Positions 14,109-22,251 of a stretch of DNA of 30,945 bases are shown here, piece after piece. This stretch comes from JAWWBL01 sp033720975 (GTDB lineage Bacteria; Actinomycetota; Acidimicrobiia; Spongiisociales; ZC4RG35): positions 1 through 30,945 of the forward strand of contig JAWWBL010000010.1 of NCBI GenBank assembly GCA_033720975.1. The letters are read 5' to 3'. Each line of letters begins with the position of its first letter. The first letter of the stretch is position 1. The notes beneath the pieces are model-generated. The model did not search any database. It had not been told where the DNA came from and saw only the letters and a program-made list of their open reading frames with translations. Position numbers and translations under genes: made by a program.

Positions 14109-15442
14109 CCGTGCTCGTGGGGCGGCCCACCCCACCACTTCGAACACGATCCCTAGTTGCCCCTCTTGCCGCCATGACGGTGGGGCTGGCGCTGTCCTCC
14201 CTGCTCACAGTCCCGACCCTGGGGATCGTCTCGGGCGCCCTTGGGGGCCTGGCGATTCTCGTAGGTCTCAATTTCGCGAGAAGGGAAGTATCCATAGCGC
14301 GGGCGGGCATCGTGATCGTGGCCATGACCGGCTTTGGCTTCGCAACCCTCTTGACCATGAGCGAGGCTGCAACGCTCCTCACCCCCACGGTGGCGGCGCT
14401 CACCGCGCTGGTCTGGTTTGCCGTCGGCGGGATCCTGGTGATCACGCTGGCGCCTGATGCCGACCGCACCACGAAACTGAACACCGCCCTGCAATGGGCG
14501 CTTGCTGGGGTTCTCACAGGACCGCTGGCCTCTGCTCTCGACACCTTGCCGGAAAGTGGAGACCCTCTCACGGCAACGCCGTTCGTGATCTCCGGCATCG
14601 TTGCCGGTCTGATTGGAGGGGGCGCGCTGCTCTTTGCGATATCCGGGGTGCGCAACATCGCGGTCATCGGCGGTGTGATCGTTCTGACGATCTTCGCCGG
14701 GATCAAGGTCGACTTCGCCATCGTCGAGCTATTCACCGACTTCGCCAATATCGACAAGGTAGCGAGCACCTTCTGGCCGCCGGACTTCGACTGGGCGATC
14801 GGCGACGGGGTCTGGTGGAACGTCACGACTTGGGAGTTCGGCAATCCCGCATTGGGCAACCCGTTGATCGAGACCTTCCGCATGGGAATCCTGGCCAGTG
14901 TCTTCGGGTGCCTGGTGGCGCTACCCGTGGCTTTCATGGCCTCGACCATCACCGCGCCCAACCGGATCACTTACCTACTCGACAAGGGGTTCCTCAACAT
15001 CATCCGCACGATCCCCGATCTCTTCTGGGCGATGATCTTTGTCGCAGGTGTTGGCCTCGGTGCCTTCGCCGGTGTGTTGGCTCTCTTCTTCTTCACCCTG
15101 GCGATCATGGCGAAGCTGCTATCCGAGACTGTGGACTCCGCGGACACCGGGCCACTCGAGGCCGCCCGAGCCACTGGCGGCTCCCACTTCCCGGCAGTAC
15201 GTGTCTCGGTCCTTCCGCAGGTTCTACCCAACTACGTGGCCTACGCGTTGTACGTGTTCGAGATCAGTATCCGCGCATCGGTGGTCTTGGGACTCGTGGG
15301 TGCCGGGGGAATCGGAAGGGTGTTGGAGGCCCAGCGGGTGTTCTTCCAGTTCGACCGGGTTCTCGCGGTCGTGATCGTCATCTTCGTGATCGTTTTTCTC
15401 ATTGAGCAGATAAGCGTCGCGCTGCGGAGGCGACTGGTGTGA
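14105..15442 (+). CDS. phnE: PhnE-like ABC permease with long extra N-terminal membrane region
   Basis: A 445-residue membrane protein. Its C-terminal half is a normal binding-protein-dependent permease: entry helix ETFRMGILASVFG, IIRTIPDLFWAMIF and the EAA loop EAARATGGSHFPAVRVSVLP, followed by IRASVVLGLVGAGGIG. Ordinary PhnE proteins are about 260-300 residues. Here some 170 extra N-terminal residues form about five or six hydrophobic segments before the core (starting LVAPLAAMTVGLALSS). GTG 14105 overlaps the phnC stop, and the reading frame continues without break, so this is a real fusion or extension rather than a mis-start. With PhnC and the next permease it forms the channel. Confidence 0.9.
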   Translation: MTVLVGRPTPPLRTRSLVAPLAAMTVGLALSSLLTVPTLGIVSGALGGLAILVGLNFARREVSIARAGIVIVAMTGFGFATLLTMSEAATLLTPTVAALTALVWFAVGGILVITLAPDADRTTKLNTALQWALAGVLTGPLASALDTLPESGDPLTATPFVISGIVAGLIGGGALLFAISGVRNIAVIGGVIVLTIFAGIKVDFAIVELFTDFANIDKVASTFWPPDFDWAIGDGVWWNVTTWEFGNPALGNPLIETFRMGILASVFGCLVALPVAFMASTITAPNRITYLLDKGFLNIIRTIPDLFWAMIFVAGVGLGAFAGVLALFFFTLAIMAKLLSETVDSADTGPLEAARATGGSHFPAVRVSVLPQVLPNYVAYALYVFEISIRASVVLGLVGAGGIGRVLEAQRVFFQFDRVLAVVIVIFVIVFLIEQISVALRRRLV

Positions 15443-16398
15443 GCATCGAGACGATCACCCGCGACGAAGCTCCGACTGAGCGTCCAAAGCGTCCGCTTCG
15501 ACCCCGTCTCGTCCGGTGGGGACTGACGTTTGCGGTTGTCATCCCGGTCTTGTGGTCGGCGTTGGGCCTGGACATTTCGCTGGAGCAACTAAGGAGCGCA
15601 CCCGGCGACATGTGGGCGATATTGAGGCTGATGGTGCCACCTGACTTCTCGTCAGAAGCGGTGGAGCGGGCTCTGCCCAAGGTCATGGAGTCGCTCTGGA
15701 TCGCCTGGATCGGCACCATCATCGGCGCTTTCTTCTCTTTCTTTCTTGCCTTCGCCGCCGCCACCAACGTGACTTCGAAGAAGGTCGCCATTGGAATCCG
15801 CCAGATCCTCAACTCGATTAGAGCCGTCCCCGAGCTTCTAGTTGCCATGATTCTCATCCCGGTTACCGGGCTCGGGCCGCTCACCGGCACATTGGCCCTC
15901 GGCATCCACTCGATAGGAACACTGGGAAAGCTCTCCTCCGAGGTGATCGAAGGGATCGATCACGGTCCGGTCGAAGCTGTGGCGGCGGTGGGGGGAACAA
16001 GACTCCAGCAGATCCGATTCGGGATCATTCCCCAGGTGATGCCCAACATCGTCGCCTATTGGCTCTACCGGTTCGAGATCAACATTCGAGCTTCAGCCGT
16101 GCTCGGGGTGGTTGGGGCGGGCGGCATCGGGGCCGAGTTGGTGAGCCAGCTCCGGTTCCGGGACTTCGATCGGGCCGGGACGGTGTTGTTCCTCACCATC
16201 GCCGTGGTCCTGGCCATTGACACGGTCTCGGCTCGCGTGCGACGACGGATCATCTCGGGTCACAAGGAGCGAGGGCCGTGGGAAGCTTTCCTCTCACTCA
16301 ACTGGATACAGAGGGTTGGGCTGGCATTGGCAACTTTGGTCGGGCTTGCCTTGACTGTCTTCGTCCTCTACCAGTACCAGGTCGCCCTGACCACTTGA
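15439..16398 (+). CDS. phnE: Second PhnE-like ABC permease
   Basis: A 319-residue permease, presumed heterodimer partner of the preceding one. It has the core permease domain with SLWIAWIGTIIGAFFSF, INSIRAVPEL-type helix (LNSIRAVPELLVAMIL), the EAA loop EAVAAVGGTRLQQIRFGIIP and NIRASAVLGVVGAGGIGAE, then a C-terminal tail with one extra membrane helix (about 292-312). GTG 15439 overlaps the previous stop by four bases (GTGA). The run phnD-phnC-phnE-phnE is the standard gene order of this importer family. No phosphonate-degrading genes follow; a dNTPase gene begins seven bases later. Confidence 0.92.
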   Translation: MSIETITRDEAPTERPKRPLRPRLVRWGLTFAVVIPVLWSALGLDISLEQLRSAPGDMWAILRLMVPPDFSSEAVERALPKVMESLWIAWIGTIIGAFFSFFLAFAAATNVTSKKVAIGIRQILNSIRAVPELLVAMILIPVTGLGPLTGTLALGIHSIGTLGKLSSEVIEGIDHGPVEAVAAVGGTRLQQIRFGIIPQVMPNIVAYWLYRFEINIRASAVLGVVGAGGIGAELVSQLRFRDFDRAGTVLFLTIAVVLAIDTVSARVRRRIISGHKERGPWEAFLSLNWIQRVGLALATLVGLALTVFVLYQYQVALTT

Positions 16399-16405
16399 CA
16401 CCGTC

Positions 16406-17398
16406 GTGCTGCGTCTGACACGCGACGAACGCGAACGGCTGGAGCACGAGCTGCTCGCCGGGGAGGCGACCAAGTCAGACGAGAGTCTTGGCCGCTCCGC
16501 CCCCGAGGAGCCCGATCACTTCCGCACCGCGTTTGAGCGAGACCGCGACCGGATAGTGCATACCAAGGCATTCCGGCGCCTCAAGCACAAGACGCAGGTG
16601 TTCCTAAACCCGGACGGGGACCACTTCGTCACACGAATGACCCACACCATCCAGGTGACCCAGGTGGGCAGGGCGATCGCCAGAGCTCTCGGGCTCAATG
16701 CCGACCTGGCCGAGGCGATATGCCTGGCCCACGACGTGGGCCACTCTCCCTTTGGCCACACCGGGGAGGACGCCCTCACCCCGCTGGTCGAGGGTGAGTG
16801 GCTTCACTCGGCCCACGGGGTTCGCACCCTGTCCGAGCTCGAACCTCAGAATCTCACCCATGAGGTGTTGGACGGGGTGCGAGCGCACTCCTGGAAGATC
16901 GACCCGCCACCGGAGACACCTGAAGGGTGGGTGTGCCGGTTTGCCGACCGGATCGCCTACCTCACCCACGACGTGTCGGACGCCCTACGAGCCGGCGTCC
17001 TCGAATACCACGACCTGCCCACCGCGGCCCTGACCACCTTCGGGGCCACGTCCCGGGAGTGGATAGCCTCGATGACCACCGCGGTGATCGAAGCCTCATA
17101 TGAGTCGGGCGAGGTGAGCATGAGTGAGCGCCATCTCGAGGTCATGGGACAGCTCAGGGATTTCATGTTCGAGAACGTCTACCTCAGCCCCGAGTCCGAG
17201 GCGCAGAAGCAGAAGGCGATCCTGGTCATACAGGATCTCGTCGCGTACTACACCGAACATCCCCACGAGGTCCCCGACAGCTACACGGTCCCGGGTGCAG
17301 AGCCGCTCACGCGGGCCGTGGACTACGTGGCAGGCATGACCGACCGCTACGCCCTCAGGGCCCACGATCGGCTCTTCCGTCCCACCCTCCTCGACTGA
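16406..17398 (+). CDS. Deoxynucleoside triphosphate triphosphohydrolase (dGTPase-like HD protein)
   Basis: A 330-residue HD-domain dNTPase that cleaves dNTPs to deoxynucleosides and triphosphate. Family motifs: HTKAFRRLKHKTQVF (52-66), RMTHTIQVTQVGRAIA (77-92, first metal His80), the HD pair in CLAHDVGHSPFGHTGE (106-121, His109-Asp110) and the distal Asp in RFADRIAYLTHDVSDAL. All metal ligands are kept. The length matches the shorter dGTPase-like group common in actinobacteria, often placed near dnaG or glyS; here it follows the Phn operon by seven bases and may be co-transcribed. The GTG start is used; there is no clear ribosome site. Confidence 0.93.
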   Translation: MLRLTRDERERLEHELLAGEATKSDESLGRSAPEEPDHFRTAFERDRDRIVHTKAFRRLKHKTQVFLNPDGDHFVTRMTHTIQVTQVGRAIARALGLNADLAEAICLAHDVGHSPFGHTGEDALTPLVEGEWLHSAHGVRTLSELEPQNLTHEVLDGVRAHSWKIDPPPETPEGWVCRFADRIAYLTHDVSDALRAGVLEYHDLPTAALTTFGATSREWIASMTTAVIEASYESGEVSMSERHLEVMGQLRDFMFENVYLSPESEAQKQKAILVIQDLVAYYTEHPHEVPDSYTVPGAEPLTRAVDYVAGMTDRYALRAHDRLFRPTLLD

Positions 17399-17478
17399 CG
17401 ATGCTTGGGGTCCTCGTTTTCGGCATGAAGAACCTCACCCATCGACTGAGGAATAGCGTCTCGCCGGCGGCTCACGCC

Positions 17479-17484
17479 TAGGCT
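17479..17484 (+). promoter_or_regulatory. Possible leaderless -10 box (TAGGCT)
   Basis: TAGGCT ends seven bases before the GTG of the NatA-like gene. The same hexamer at similar spacing precedes fabH. No -35 element is recognisable. The remainder of the 93-bp gap shows no other feature. Confidence 0.4.
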
Positions 17485-17491
17485 CGCCAGC

Positions 17492-18379
17492 GTGCTGTCG
17501 CTCGAGAACCTCAACAAGCGTTTCGGCGACGTAGTAGCTCTCGACGGCTGCAGCCTTCAAGTGGCCAGGGGAAGCATGTTGGGGTTCCTCGGACCCAATG
17601 GGGCCGGCAAGACCACCGCGATGCGCATCATCTTTGGCCTGGTGAAACCAGATTCAGGCACGGTCACGTGGGATGGCGGGCCAATAGAGCACGGAGACCG
17701 TCGCAGATTCGGGTACATGCCTGAGCAGAGGGGCCTCTATCCCAAGATGAGGGCTCACGATCAGCTCACCTATCTGGGAAGAATCCACGGGATGAATCGC
17801 GCCGATGCGTCCAGGCAAGCCGATTTCTGGCTGGATCGATTTGGTTTGACAGAACGACGATCCGACCCGGTAGAGGCACTGTCGCACGGCAACCAGCAAC
17901 GTGTGCAACTTGCCGCCGCCTTGGTACATGACCCCGAGCTCCTGGTGCTCGATGAGCCATTCGGGGGTCTTGACCCCATTGCCGTCGAGACCATGTCCAA
18001 CGTCCTCAGGGAAGAAGCCGCGAGCGGCAAGGCGGTTGTGTTCAGCTCCCACCAGCTCGACCTCGTGGAAGATCTGTGCGAGGAGGTATCGATCGTCAAC
18101 GAAGGCTCGGTCGTAGTCGAGGGGAACGTTCAGACATTGAAAGATGCGGCTCCGATACGACACCTCGAGCTAGAGATCGACGGAGACCCCAGCCAATTGC
18201 TGGACTCGCTGGACGGTGTCCGCCAACACACCGCCAACGGTCAAAGACATCACGTGATGATCGACGCTCGCACCGATCTGCGCGGGTTCATAGCACGGGC
18301 CGAGAGGTCCGGTCGCCTGCGGCACCTCTCATACACCGCTCCCTCCCTTTCCGACCTCTTCAAGGCGGCTGTCCGATGA
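17492..18379 (+). CDS. ABC transporter ATP-binding protein, NatA-like
   Basis: A 295-residue ATPase with Walker A GPNGAGKT (34-41), the NatA-type Q-loop GYMPEQRGLYPKM (74-86), a variant signature LSHGNQQR (130-137), Walker B LLVLDEPFGGLDP (150-162), switch His187 and a C-terminal DUF4162-like domain (IRHLELEIDG onward). This layout is that of NatA in the NatAB Na+ exporter and related ABC-2 exporters. It overlaps the permease gene by four bases (ATGA). A Na+ or amphipathic-drug export role is a family-level guess. Confidence 0.92.
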   Translation: MLSLENLNKRFGDVVALDGCSLQVARGSMLGFLGPNGAGKTTAMRIIFGLVKPDSGTVTWDGGPIEHGDRRRFGYMPEQRGLYPKMRAHDQLTYLGRIHGMNRADASRQADFWLDRFGLTERRSDPVEALSHGNQQRVQLAAALVHDPELLVLDEPFGGLDPIAVETMSNVLREEAASGKAVVFSSHQLDLVEDLCEEVSIVNEGSVVVEGNVQTLKDAAPIRHLELEIDGDPSQLLDSLDGVRQHTANGQRHHVMIDARTDLRGFIARAERSGRLRHLSYTAPSLSDLFKAAVR

Positions 18380-19584
18380 GCACGATGGCGGTGCTGGGGC
18401 ATGTGGCCCTCAGAGAGTTGAAAGAGCGTGCACGCACGAGGGCGTACCAGCTGACAACGGCCATCACTTTGCTGATCGTCATAGGGCTCATCGTGGTCCC
18501 GCCTCTCATCGAGGGGGGCACCGACGAGATGAGCGTCGGGTCGATCGGTGAGAGCAACGACAGCATCATCGCAACTGCCGAGCTGCTGGCCAACGCCACC
18601 GACGAGCCGGGCCAGGACCCCTCATTATCCATCGAAGTCGTCCCCTACACCTCGCGAGAGCTGGGAACCGAAGGCCTTCGGGAAGGAATCGTCGATGCGC
18701 TGCTGGTGGATGGCACCGAGATCGTCGTCGAGACCGCAGCTCTGGGCGGCAGCAGCCTCGTCGGACTTCTGCAGCGGGCTGCAGCCACCGTCGAACTCGA
18801 GCGAATAGTCGTCGAGCAAGGCGACGTTGCGGCAGACGTAATTGCCCTCATGACCTCCGATCCGCTCGAGACGTCGACGCTCTCGGGGGACGAGGCCGGG
18901 GACGAGTCGAGGACACTCATTGCCTACGCCGGCCTCATGCTTCTCTACATCGCCGTGTTGCTGTACGGAACGTGGATCCTGACTGGGGTCACCGAGGAGA
19001 AGTCCAACCGGGTGGTCGAAGTGTTGCTCGCCAGTCTGAGGCCTTGGCAATTGCTGGGTGGAAAAATCCTCGGAATAGGCCTGCTCGGAATGGCCCAGCT
19101 CCTCGGGACGATCGCGGCGGCGGTAATTGCCATTCAGATCACAGAAACCTTCGAGCTTCCGACGCTGGATCTCAGCACTGTCCTCAACCTGCTGGCTTGG
19201 TTCGTCTTGGGATTCCTTCTCTTCGCAGTCATGTTCGGGGCAGCTGGCTCTCTCGTCTCCCGGATGGAAGATGCCCAGAACGTTGCATTTCCGATGTCGC
19301 TCGTCGCGGTTGCAGGGTTCTTCGTCTCGACCGTCGCTTTGAACGATCCCACAGGTCCGGCAGCGGTGGTCGGCACTTTCGTTCCGCTCACCGCTCCGTT
19401 TGTCGTGCCGGTGAGGGCTGCCCTTGGAGCGATACCCGCTTGGCAATACGCCGCCGCCGTCGTGCTGACCGCAGCGGCGATTGTCGGACTGACTTTCGTG
19501 GCGGGGCGGATATACGCGGGCGGGCTGTTGCGTTTCGGCAGCAAGGTGAGCGTGCGAGAGGCGTGGAGAGGTGCAACCCAATAA
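18376..19584 (+). CDS. ABC-2 type permease, NatB-like
   Basis: A 402-residue membrane protein of the ABC2_membrane_3 type. One N-terminal membrane helix (YQLTTAITLLIVIGLIVVPP) is followed by a large extracytoplasmic domain (about 50-175), then five or six membrane segments, starting after the family motif GVTEEKSNRVVEVLLASLRPWQLLGGKI. ATG 18376 overlaps the NatA stop (ATGA); the frame is open upstream but only as a shadow of natA. Its stop overlaps the next gene by one base (TAATG), an unusual coupling of an exporter to a crotonase. Confidence 0.92.
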   Translation: MSTMAVLGHVALRELKERARTRAYQLTTAITLLIVIGLIVVPPLIEGGTDEMSVGSIGESNDSIIATAELLANATDEPGQDPSLSIEVVPYTSRELGTEGLREGIVDALLVDGTEIVVETAALGGSSLVGLLQRAAATVELERIVVEQGDVAADVIALMTSDPLETSTLSGDEAGDESRTLIAYAGLMLLYIAVLLYGTWILTGVTEEKSNRVVEVLLASLRPWQLLGGKILGIGLLGMAQLLGTIAAAVIAIQITETFELPTLDLSTVLNLLAWFVLGFLLFAVMFGAAGSLVSRMEDAQNVAFPMSLVAVAGFFVSTVALNDPTGPAAVVGTFVPLTAPFVVPVRAALGAIPAWQYAAAVVLTAAAIVGLTFVAGRIYAGGLLRFGSKVSVREAWRGATQ

Positions 19585-20393
19585 TGGGCTACGAGCACGT
19601 TGAGGTGGAGAAGCACGGTCACGTCGGCACCGTTTGGCTCAACCGACCGGAGAAGAAGAACGCCCTTTCCGCCGACATGTGGGCCGACATCCCGCGCGCC
19701 GTCGGTGAACTGGACGACGACGATTCGATCAGGGCGATGATCCTCGCGGCAAGAGGGTCGGCGTTCTGCGTCGGTATCGACCTGGCCATGCTCGGAGCCC
19801 TCCAGCAGTTAGGGGGGTCGACAGCGGAGACAAACCGGAAGCTCTACCACGAGATCAAAGAGCTTCAGGAGACTGCCTCAGCCTTCGCAGCTACGGCGAA
19901 GCCGGTCGTGGCCGCAATCCAAGGCTGGTGTCTCGGGGCAGGGATGGACCTTGTCACAGCTTGCGACTTGAGGCTCGCGTCAGAGGACGCCGTGTTCTCG
20001 ATAAGGGAGACGCGGATGGGGCTGGTTGCCGACACCGGAGTACTTCAGCGTCTGCCGGCCATCGTCGGCGCAGGCATCACCGCAGAGCTGGCCTACACGG
20101 GGGAGGACTTCGACGCACGATGGGCCGCCGAGAAAGGGCTGGTCAACGCACTGTTTCAGGACGCTGAGGCGGTCCAAGTGGCGGCCTTCGAAACGGCCGA
20201 GAAGATCGCCTACCACTCCCCGCTGGTCACCCAAGGCATAAAGCGTGTCCTTGCTGCTGCGGACGGCCGCACAGTCGAAGAGGCGCTGGACCACGTCGCC
20301 CAATGGAACGCCTCGTTCCTGATCTCCAACGATCTCCTCGAAGCCATCAACTCGTTCATGGAGAAGCGGGACCCCAACTACACCGGTACCTAG
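19584..20393 (+). CDS. Crotonase-family enzyme, probably delta3,5-delta2,4-dienoyl-CoA isomerase
   Basis: A 269-residue enoyl-CoA hydratase/isomerase-fold protein. The oxyanion-hole segments are GSAFCVGIDL (58-67) and GWCLGAGMDL (114-123). Three acidic residues, Asp122, Glu142 and Asp150, have exactly the 20- and 8-residue spacing of the catalytic Asp176/Glu196/Asp204 of rat dienoyl-CoA isomerase, and the context MGLVADTGVLQRLP closely resembles that enzyme. It would shift double bonds when polyunsaturated fatty acids are beta-oxidised. A plain enoyl-CoA hydratase is less likely because the Asp150 position is diagnostic. ATG 19584 overlaps the natB-like stop by one base. Confidence 0.85.
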   Translation: MGYEHVEVEKHGHVGTVWLNRPEKKNALSADMWADIPRAVGELDDDDSIRAMILAARGSAFCVGIDLAMLGALQQLGGSTAETNRKLYHEIKELQETASAFAATAKPVVAAIQGWCLGAGMDLVTACDLRLASEDAVFSIRETRMGLVADTGVLQRLPAIVGAGITAELAYTGEDFDARWAAEKGLVNALFQDAEAVQVAAFETAEKIAYHSPLVTQGIKRVLAAADGRTVEEALDHVAQWNASFLISNDLLEAINSFMEKRDPNYTGT

Positions 20394-20411
20394 GCCAGCG
20401 CCGGGTACTGC

Positions 20412-20417
20412 CACAAT
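20412..20417 (+). promoter_or_regulatory. Possible leaderless -10 box (CACAAT)
   Basis: CACAAT is followed by six bases and the ATG of the flavoprotein. It keeps the A2 and T6 of TATAAT but not the first T. The 30-bp gap has no Shine-Dalgarno near the ATG. Confidence 0.3.
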
Positions 20418-20423
20418 CCCCTG

Positions 20424-21815
20424 ATGGTCGATGCTGCAGTGGTGGGGGCGGGCCCCAACGGGTTGTCAGCCGGGTTGGAACTGGCACGCGCCGGGCTGGA
20501 GGTCTTGGTCGTAGAGGCCTCCGACGAGATTGGCGGTGGCACCAGGACCAGCGAGCTGACCCTTCCCGGGTTCAAACACGATGTCTGCTCGGCGATCCAC
20601 CCGTCCGGAGTGGCCTCACCGTTCTTCAACGAAATCGGGCTGGATGTCGAGTGGGTCAACCCACCCATACCGTTCACCCACCCACTCGGTGGGGGGCAGG
20701 TCGCCGCGCTTCATCGTTCCGTCGAAGAGACCGCCGCGGGGCTCGGAGATGACTCGGCGACTTACGAGAGCCTGATGGGCCCGCTCGTCGAATCGATAGA
20801 TGAGTTGGTCGAGGACGTGCTCAGCCCTATGACACTCAATCCCCGCCACAAGAAGTCGTTTGCTCGGGTGGCTGCCATCGGATCGCTCCCGGCTTCAATG
20901 CTCGCCAAACGCTTCACGACCGAAGAGGCCAAAGCCCTAATTGCAGGTCTCGCCGCCCATTCAATAGCCCCGTTCTCCGCACCGGCGACGGCGGCTGTGG
21001 GTGTGATGCTCGGTGCGATTGGACACAGCCATGGCTGGCCGTTGGCCAAGGGAGGCTCGAGAGCAGTCACCGACGAACTGGCGCGACGGCTGGCCGCCCT
21101 GGGAGGGAAGATCGAGACCGGACGGCCGGTCACCCGTCTCGACGACCTGGACAGCGAGCTGACCCTTCTCAACGTCATGCCTCCGGCTGCGCTGTCGATC
21201 GCCGAACACAAGCTCAGCTCCAGCGTCGCTAAGCGTCTGTCCAAATGGACTCCGGGCCCGGGGGTGTTCAAACTGGATTGGGCCCTCGACGGGCCAATCC
21301 CCTGGTCCGACGAGATGAGTCCCCTTGCGGCGACCGTCCACGTCGGAGGGACCTACGAAGAAGTCGCAAACGCCGAACGGCAGGTTTTCCGGGGCCGGCA
21401 TCCGGAGCGGCCCTTTGTGTTGCTCGCGCAGCAGTCCCTATTCGACGAGAGCCGCTCCCCCGAAGGCAAGCACACCGCATGGGGTTATTGCCACGTGCCC
21501 AACGGATCCACCGTCGACATGACGGAGGCCGTCGAGTCGCAGATCGAGCGTTTCGCTCCTGGTTTCCGCGACCTCGTGCTAGAACGGCACGTCACCGACT
21601 CCCCCGGCTACGAGGCCTACAACCCCAACTTCGTCGGCGGCGACATAGGCGGTGGCGGCTTCGGCTTGAAGAAGATCCTTCAGATGGGTGCCAGGCGCCC
21701 GTACGCGCTTGGCGAGGGCCTCTACCTGTGCTCCGCAGCCACCCCCCCGGGTGCCGGGGTGCACGGTATGTGTGGGTATTACGCGGCGCGAGCAGCATTG
21801 GACGCGAGGCCATAG
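20424..21815 (+). CDS. FAD-dependent oxidoreductase, PYROXD2 / phytoene-desaturase-like
   Basis: A 463-residue flavoprotein of the amine-oxidase/phytoene-desaturase superfamily. It has an N-terminal dinucleotide-binding fold VGAGPNGLSAGLELA (7-21), the acidic end of the second strand (VVEASDEIGGGTRT) and the C-terminal FAD motif LYLCSAATPPGAGVHGMCGYYAA. The internal sequence (DVCSAIHPSG, AKGGSRAVTDELAR) resembles bacterial PYROXD2-like proteins rather than true carotenoid desaturases, and no crt genes are near. The substrate is unknown. ATG 20424 puts the FAD fold at the N-terminus, as expected. Confidence 0.88.
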   Translation: MVDAAVVGAGPNGLSAGLELARAGLEVLVVEASDEIGGGTRTSELTLPGFKHDVCSAIHPSGVASPFFNEIGLDVEWVNPPIPFTHPLGGGQVAALHRSVEETAAGLGDDSATYESLMGPLVESIDELVEDVLSPMTLNPRHKKSFARVAAIGSLPASMLAKRFTTEEAKALIAGLAAHSIAPFSAPATAAVGVMLGAIGHSHGWPLAKGGSRAVTDELARRLAALGGKIETGRPVTRLDDLDSELTLLNVMPPAALSIAEHKLSSSVAKRLSKWTPGPGVFKLDWALDGPIPWSDEMSPLAATVHVGGTYEEVANAERQVFRGRHPERPFVLLAQQSLFDESRSPEGKHTAWGYCHVPNGSTVDMTEAVESQIERFAPGFRDLVLERHVTDSPGYEAYNPNFVGGDIGGGGFGLKKILQMGARRPYALGEGLYLCSAATPPGAGVHGMCGYYAARAALDARP

Positions 21816-21838
21816 CGGTCTAAAGCATCACCCGCCCG

Positions 21839-22126
21839 ATGCCGAAAAACCCAGACATGAGCCAAATGACTCTGGCCGAGATGGATTGGGCCGACAAGCC
21901 TGTCGGCAGAGCGACCCGTATTTCCTTGGCCGTCTTCGGGATGATCTGCGCTTTTGCCCTTCTCATTCTCGCCGGCAGCGTCGCTTCAGGCGCATGGATA
22001 CTGGTGGTTGGCGGTGCCGTGCTAGCCGCGACTTCGGTAAGAGCGGCCTGGCTGCCCTCCCGGGGTCGTCTCCTGGCTGTGATGGCCAATCTCGCCGCGA
22101 TTCCCCTCCTCGGACAACTGATCTGA
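21839..22126 (+). CDS. Small membrane protein, 95 aa, function unknown
   Basis: A polar N-terminus of about 25 residues (rich in Met, Asp, Lys) followed by three hydrophobic stretches, roughly 28-47, 51-67 and 76-94, with a basic AAWLPSRGR loop between the last two. No family is recognised. It begins 23 bp after the flavoprotein stop and ends just before a terminator-like hairpin, so it is probably the last gene of that transcript. Codon use is like its neighbours, supporting a real gene. Confidence 0.65.
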   Translation: MPKNPDMSQMTLAEMDWADKPVGRATRISLAVFGMICAFALLILAGSVASGAWILVVGGAVLAATSVRAAWLPSRGRLLAVMANLAAIPLLGQLI

Positions 22127-22163
22127 TTTCCGCCGGGGCCCCCTAGTGGGCACCGCACGTTGG

Positions 22164-22190
22164 AACGGCCACCGGTTAACGGTGGCCGTT
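22164..22190. terminator. Terminator-like hairpin
   Basis: An 11-bp perfect stem, AACGGCCACCG with CGGTGGCCGTT, around GTTAA. It follows the small membrane protein by 37 bp and precedes the alpha/beta hydrolase. A weakly T-rich stretch follows at about 22195-22210. Confidence 0.75.
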
Positions 22191-22251
22191 CACTCGTCTG
22201 GTCTTGTCTTAACGTGGATGCATCGAAATCCTGACCGCCACTGCTCTCGGC

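Noticed and set aside
13981..14970. 329-codon open frame on the minus strand opposite phnE
   Set aside because: The plus-strand permease has clear family motifs and coupled starts; the opposing translation is Thr/Arg/Pro-rich low-complexity typical of a shadow in GC-rich DNA.
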